This document shows positions 61,175 to 64,000 of a DNA stretch of 64,000 nt, piece by piece (position 1 is the stretch's first letter; every line of letters starts with the position of its first letter). This DNA comes from Sternotherus odoratus (taxonomy: Eukaryota; Chordata; Testudines; Kinosternidae), in the NCBI GenBank assembly GCA_032164245.1, contig JAVMKO010000005.1, forward strand, positions 38,592,133 to 38,656,132. Reading direction: 5' to 3'. Both the position numbers and the translations under genes were made by a program. The notes beneath the pieces were generated by a model. The model searched no databases. It was not told the origin of the DNA and was given only the letters and a program-made list of their open reading frames with translations.

Positions 61175-62998
61175 ATGGACCGTTGGGTCTTACGCACGGT
61201 GGAAAGGGGACATTCCCTCCAGTTCTGTTCTACCCCTCCCTCCCACCCCCCTACCCCGTCCCTCTTCAGGGACCCTTCTCACGAGCAACTCCTCCTGCAG
61301 GAGGTGCAGGTTGTCTTGTCCTTGAGAGCCATCGAGGAGGTCCTGGTAGAATTTCGGGGAAAGGGGTTCTACTCCCGCTGCTTCCTAATCCCCAAGGTAA
61401 AAGGGGGGCTAAGACCCATCCTAGACCTCAGAGAGCTCAACAAACATATGGTGAAGTTGAAGTTCCACATGGTCTCCCTTGGTACCATAATCCCGTCACT
61501 GGACCCCGGAGACTGGTATGCTGCCCTTGACATGAAGGACGCCTACTTTCATGTAGCGATCTTCTCACCCCACAGGCGCTTCCTGCGTTTCCTAGCTGGG
61601 AACACCCACTACCAGTTCACGGCCCTACCCTTCGGCCTGTCCACGGCACCCAGAGTTTTCACAAAGTGTATGGCTGTGGTTGCCGCCTTCCTCTGCAAGC
61701 ACAGAATAACGGTATTCCCATACCTGGACGATTGGCTCATCAAAGGCCGGTCCAAACAACAGGTACAATTGCATGTGCACATAGCCGTTTCTACCTTCCG
61801 CAGACTGGGTATCCTCCTCAATGAGGACAAGCCCACTCTAGTTCCCACACAAAGACTGGAGTTCATCGGCGCCACGCTGGACGCAACTCGGGCTCAGGCC
61901 CTTCTCCCCCCCGCCCGTTTCCAAGCCATATCAGCGGCCATCTCGAACATTCGAAACTACCCGACCACCACGGTACATGCATGCCTAAGCCTACTAGGCC
62001 ACATGGCCTCTTGCACGTTCGTCAACAGATACGCCAGGCTGAGCCTGCGCCCTCTCCAAACCTGGCTATCCATGGTCTACCGTCCAAACAGACACAGTCT
62101 CGACCTGCTACTCACCATTCCCGATCCGGTCCTGTCCTCCCTAACATGGTGGCAGAACCAACCGCTAGTCTGCGAGGGGCTTCCCTTCCAGACCCCGCAG
62201 CCCTCCATGTCCCTGGTGACAGATGCCTCCTCGCTAGGATGGGGGTCTCACCTCGGCCACAACAGAACCCAGGGCCTCTGGTCGACCAGCAACCTAATGC
62301 AGCACATCAACATTCGGGAACTCTCAGCTATTCGCCTGGCCTGCCAGGCATTCAAAACTCAGCTGCAGGGCCATTGCGTCTCTATACTAACGGACAACAC
62401 AACCGCGATGTATTACGTCAACAAACAGGGCGGGGCCCGCTCCTCCCCCCTATGCAAAGAAGCTCTCCTACTGTGGGAATTCTGCATAGCCCACAACATC
62501 CACCCGATAGCCTCCTTCCTACCGGGATCCCAGAATGTCCTCGCGGACCGCCTGAGCAGGTCTATTTCGGCCCACGAATGGTTGATTCGGACAGACGTAA
62601 TTCGCACGATCTTCCTCAAGTGGGGCTTTCCCCAAGTAGACCTGTTTTCCACCAAGGCCAACCAGAAATGCCTACAGTTCTGCTCCCTCAGGGGCAGCTC
62701 TCCCGGATCCCTAACCGATGCCTTCCTCCTCTCTTGGACGGGCCAACTGATGTACGCCTTCCCCCCGTTCCCGCTAATTCACAGGGTACTGGTCAAGGCT
62801 CGAAGGGACGGAGCCCGCCTCATCCTGATCACACCGGCATGGCCCAGACAACACTGGTTCATCTCTCTCCTGGACATGTTTGTGGAGAACCCAATACCCC
62901 TCCCAGACTGTCCAGACCTGATCTCCCAGGACTACGGCAGCCTCTGTCACCCAGACCTCCAGTCACTCCACCTCACGGCGTGGAAGCTCCATGGTTAA
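61175..62998 (+). CDS. DIRS reverse transcriptase / RNase H, intact frame (607 codons)
   Basis: An uninterrupted frame. It stays open upstream to 60980, and conserved residues (YPPFHQCLSYFLRAW) precede the first ATG, so the true N-terminus may lie upstream. Reverse transcriptase motifs: LDMKDAYFHV with Asp119, LPFGLSTAPRVFTK, and the active site YLDDWLI at 61721-61741 (Asp185, Asp186). The RNase H domain carries Asp350 (VTDASSLGWGSH), Glu382 (NIRELSAI), Asp407 (LTDNTTAMYYVN) and Asp458 (NVLADRLSR). All catalytic acids expected of both domains are present. Role: copying element RNA into DNA and degrading the RNA template. The frame overlaps the recombinase frame at its 3' end. Intactness suggests a fairly recent insertion. 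Confidence 0.93.
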   Translation: MDRWVLRTVERGHSLQFCSTPPSHPPTPSLFRDPSHEQLLLQEVQVVLSLRAIEEVLVEFRGKGFYSRCFLIPKVKGGLRPILDLRELNKHMVKLKFHMVSLGTIIPSLDPGDWYAALDMKDAYFHVAIFSPHRRFLRFLAGNTHYQFTALPFGLSTAPRVFTKCMAVVAAFLCKHRITVFPYLDDWLIKGRSKQQVQLHVHIAVSTFRRLGILLNEDKPTLVPTQRLEFIGATLDATRAQALLPPARFQAISAAISNIRNYPTTTVHACLSLLGHMASCTFVNRYARLSLRPLQTWLSMVYRPNRHSLDLLLTIPDPVLSSLTWWQNQPLVCEGLPFQTPQPSMSLVTDASSLGWGSHLGHNRTQGLWSTSNLMQHINIRELSAIRLACQAFKTQLQGHCVSILTDNTTAMYYVNKQGGARSSPLCKEALLLWEFCIAHNIHPIASFLPGSQNVLADRLSRSISAHEWLIRTDVIRTIFLKWGFPQVDLFSTKANQKCLQFCSLRGSSPGSLTDAFLLSWTGQLMYAFPPFPLIHRVLVKARRDGARLILITPAWPRQHWFISLLDMFVENPIPLPDCPDLISQDYGSLCHPDLQSLHLTAWKLHG

Positions 62999-63045
62999 CG
63001 GAGGTGGAGCTCTCTGTGCTAGCCCGGTTCAACAGGTCCTATTGA
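61981..63045 (+). CDS. Overlapping frame-1 ORF inside the RT/RNase H gene (354 codons)
   Basis: A long frame in the +2 register relative to the reverse transcriptase, ending at a TGA (63043-63045). It is Pro/Arg/Gln-rich without a domain of its own. In DIRS elements the recombinase frame overlaps the RNase H end, and this frame leads straight into the recombinase region (GVEAPWLTE at the end), so it may be the N-terminal extension of that gene. A by-product of the RT codon composition is also possible. Confidence 0.4.
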   Translation: MPKPTRPHGLLHVRQQIRQAEPAPSPNLAIHGLPSKQTQSRPATHHSRSGPVLPNMVAEPTASLRGASLPDPAALHVPGDRCLLARMGVSPRPQQNPGPLVDQQPNAAHQHSGTLSYSPGLPGIQNSAAGPLRLYTNGQHNRDVLRQQTGRGPLLPPMQRSSPTVGILHSPQHPPDSLLPTGIPECPRGPPEQVYFGPRMVDSDRRNSHDLPQVGLSPSRPVFHQGQPEMPTVLLPQGQLSRIPNRCLPPLLDGPTDVRLPPVPANSQGTGQGSKGRSPPHPDHTGMAQTTLVHLSPGHVCGEPNTPPRLSRPDLPGLRQPLSPRPPVTPPHGVEAPWLTEVELSVLARFNRSY

Positions 63046-64000
63046 GCAGCAGAAAACCATCCACCCGCTCCGCAAACTCCGCCAAGTGGAAGCGTTTCTC
63101 CAGTTGGTGCACCCAACGAAGTGCTTCCCCAGCCTCATCTCATTCTAGAGTACTTACTCTACCTTAAACAACAAGGTCTAGTGCTTTCCTCTATAAGGGT
63201 GCACCTGGCTTCCATATCCACATTCCACCCACCAGTCACCGGCCACTCTGTATTCTCTAGCCCGATGGTGGCTCGTTTCCTTAAGGGCCTGGATCGTCTG
63301 TACCCTCAAGTCAGGCAGCCAATCCCCTCCTGGGATCTCAATCTCGTGCTTTCCCACCACATGGGACCCCCGTTTGAAACCATGGCCACCTGCTCCCTTT
63401 TGTATTTTTCCTGGAAAATGGCTTTCTTGATTGCTATAACCTCAGCAAGGCGGGTATCCAAACTCAGGGCACTCACTTCGGAACCCCCACACACCGTCTT
63501 CCACAAGGACAAGGTACAGCTCAGGCCCCACCCCGCTTTTCTACCTAAAGTAGTCTCAGCGTTCCATGTTAGCCAGGAAATCTTTCTCCCCGTCTTTTGC
63601 CCTAAACCGCACAATTCGGCTCAGGAACGTCGCCTACACACCCTCGCTGTCCGACATGCCCTTGCGTTCTACATTGACCGAACAAAACCATTTCGCAAAT
63701 CACCACAACTGTTTATTGCAGTAGCTGACCGTATGAAAGGTCTACCGGTCTCTACCCAGAGGATTTCCACCTGGATCACAGCCTGTATCCATATGTGCTA
63801 TGACCTTGCGGGTTCACCGGTGAAGCCGTTCTCTGCCCATTCCACCAGGGCTCAAGCATCTTCGGCGGCCTTCCTGGCACAGGTCCCGCTCCAGGAAATC
63901 TGCAGAGCTGCCACGTGGTCTTCAGTCCACACCTTCGCGATGCACTACGCGTTGGTCCAGCAGTCCAGGGACGATGCTGCCTTCAGTTCAGCTGTCCTCA
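62973..64000 (+). pseudogene. DIRS tyrosine recombinase, frameshifted and cut by the window end
   Basis: The N-terminal part appears in frame 3 (QQVLLSSRKPSTR, then AKWKRFSSWC, about 63030-63120). The remainder is in frame 1, open from 63046 to the end (HLILEYLLYLKQQGLVLSSI onward), so two compensating shifts separate them. Catalytic positions visible: Arg in SARRVSKL (63451-63453), His and Arg in HSTRAQA (63838-63849), and the nucleophile Tyr in FAMHYAL (63946-63948). These are the R, H-x-x-R and Y residues of tyrosine recombinases, used by DIRS elements in place of an integrase. The C-terminal domain looks well preserved; the core-binding part is damaged. Confidence 0.85.

Larger units (their letters stand above)
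58318..64000 (+). mobile_element. DIRS-type (tyrosine recombinase) retrotransposon, 3' end outside the window
   Basis: The layout is terminal repeat, gag-like protein, reverse transcriptase with RNase H, then tyrosine recombinase in an overlapping frame. That set, with no integrase or protease, is diagnostic of DIRS elements. The element begins near GATTCTTCTTCGAGTGGTTG (about 58319). The window ends just after the recombinase catalytic Tyr, so the 3' inverted repeat and internal complementary region are not seen. The gag and recombinase parts have stops and frameshifts while the central frame is intact, so this copy is probably not autonomous. Confidence 0.92.

Noticed and set aside
1..64000. 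tRNA, rRNA or CRISPR arrays
   Set aside because: No cloverleaf-type gene, rRNA segment or regularly spaced direct repeat array was identified. The one tandem array (21183-21530) has no unique spacers.

Overview
The window looks like nuclear DNA of a sauropsid vertebrate, most probably a turtle; a crocodilian is the main alternative. This is inferred from repeat content: CR1 LINE 3' ends, CORE-SINE/MIR-type copies, a DIRS-type tyrosine-recombinase retrotransposon, many short hAT-type elements, and a protein gene with vertebrate intron structure. No prokaryotic or organellar feature was seen.

Only one host gene is recognised with confidence: DUSP7, the cytoplasmic ERK-selective MAP-kinase phosphatase, on the minus strand. 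It has three coding exons (36374-35960, 32770-32342, 29654-29347), consensus splice sites and matching phases, and encodes 383 residues. Exon 1 lies in a CpG-rich promoter region. A 3' UTR of about 2 kb probably ends at the minus-strand AATAAA at 27298-27303. A second GC-rich, promoter-like block with no recognised gene lies at 38.44-38.83 kb. Between the two blocks is a 195-bp near-perfect palindrome (37422-37616).

Left flank (1-27 kb): intergenic DNA full of nested repeats. It holds CR1 tails, a MIR-type SINE, hAT elements with 8-bp target duplications (2988-3420, 8141-8523), solo LTRs with target duplications (15518-16159, 17716-18305, 21098-22380), and a decayed PIF/Harbinger transposon with two convergent broken genes (about 18.5-22.5 kb) that one LTR has split. 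A CR1 copy at about 14.7-17.0 kb is interrupted by a hAT-like element that itself contains an LTR.

Right flank (37-58 kb): mostly unannotatable intergenic DNA with further repeats. The most striking part is 48.4-54.0 kb. Three copies of one non-autonomous hAT-type family (48437-48964, 49278-49724, 53439-54031) each have perfect 8-bp target duplications. Each carries at one end a foldback of 115-128 bp that contains an extra internal copy of the terminal repeat.

Right end (58.3-64.0 kb): a DIRS-type retrotransposon, cut by the window edge. It has a TATA-bearing terminal repeat, a broken gag-like region, an uninterrupted reverse transcriptase/RNase H frame of 607 codons, and a tyrosine recombinase whose N-terminal part is frameshifted but whose R, H-x-x-R and Y positions are present.
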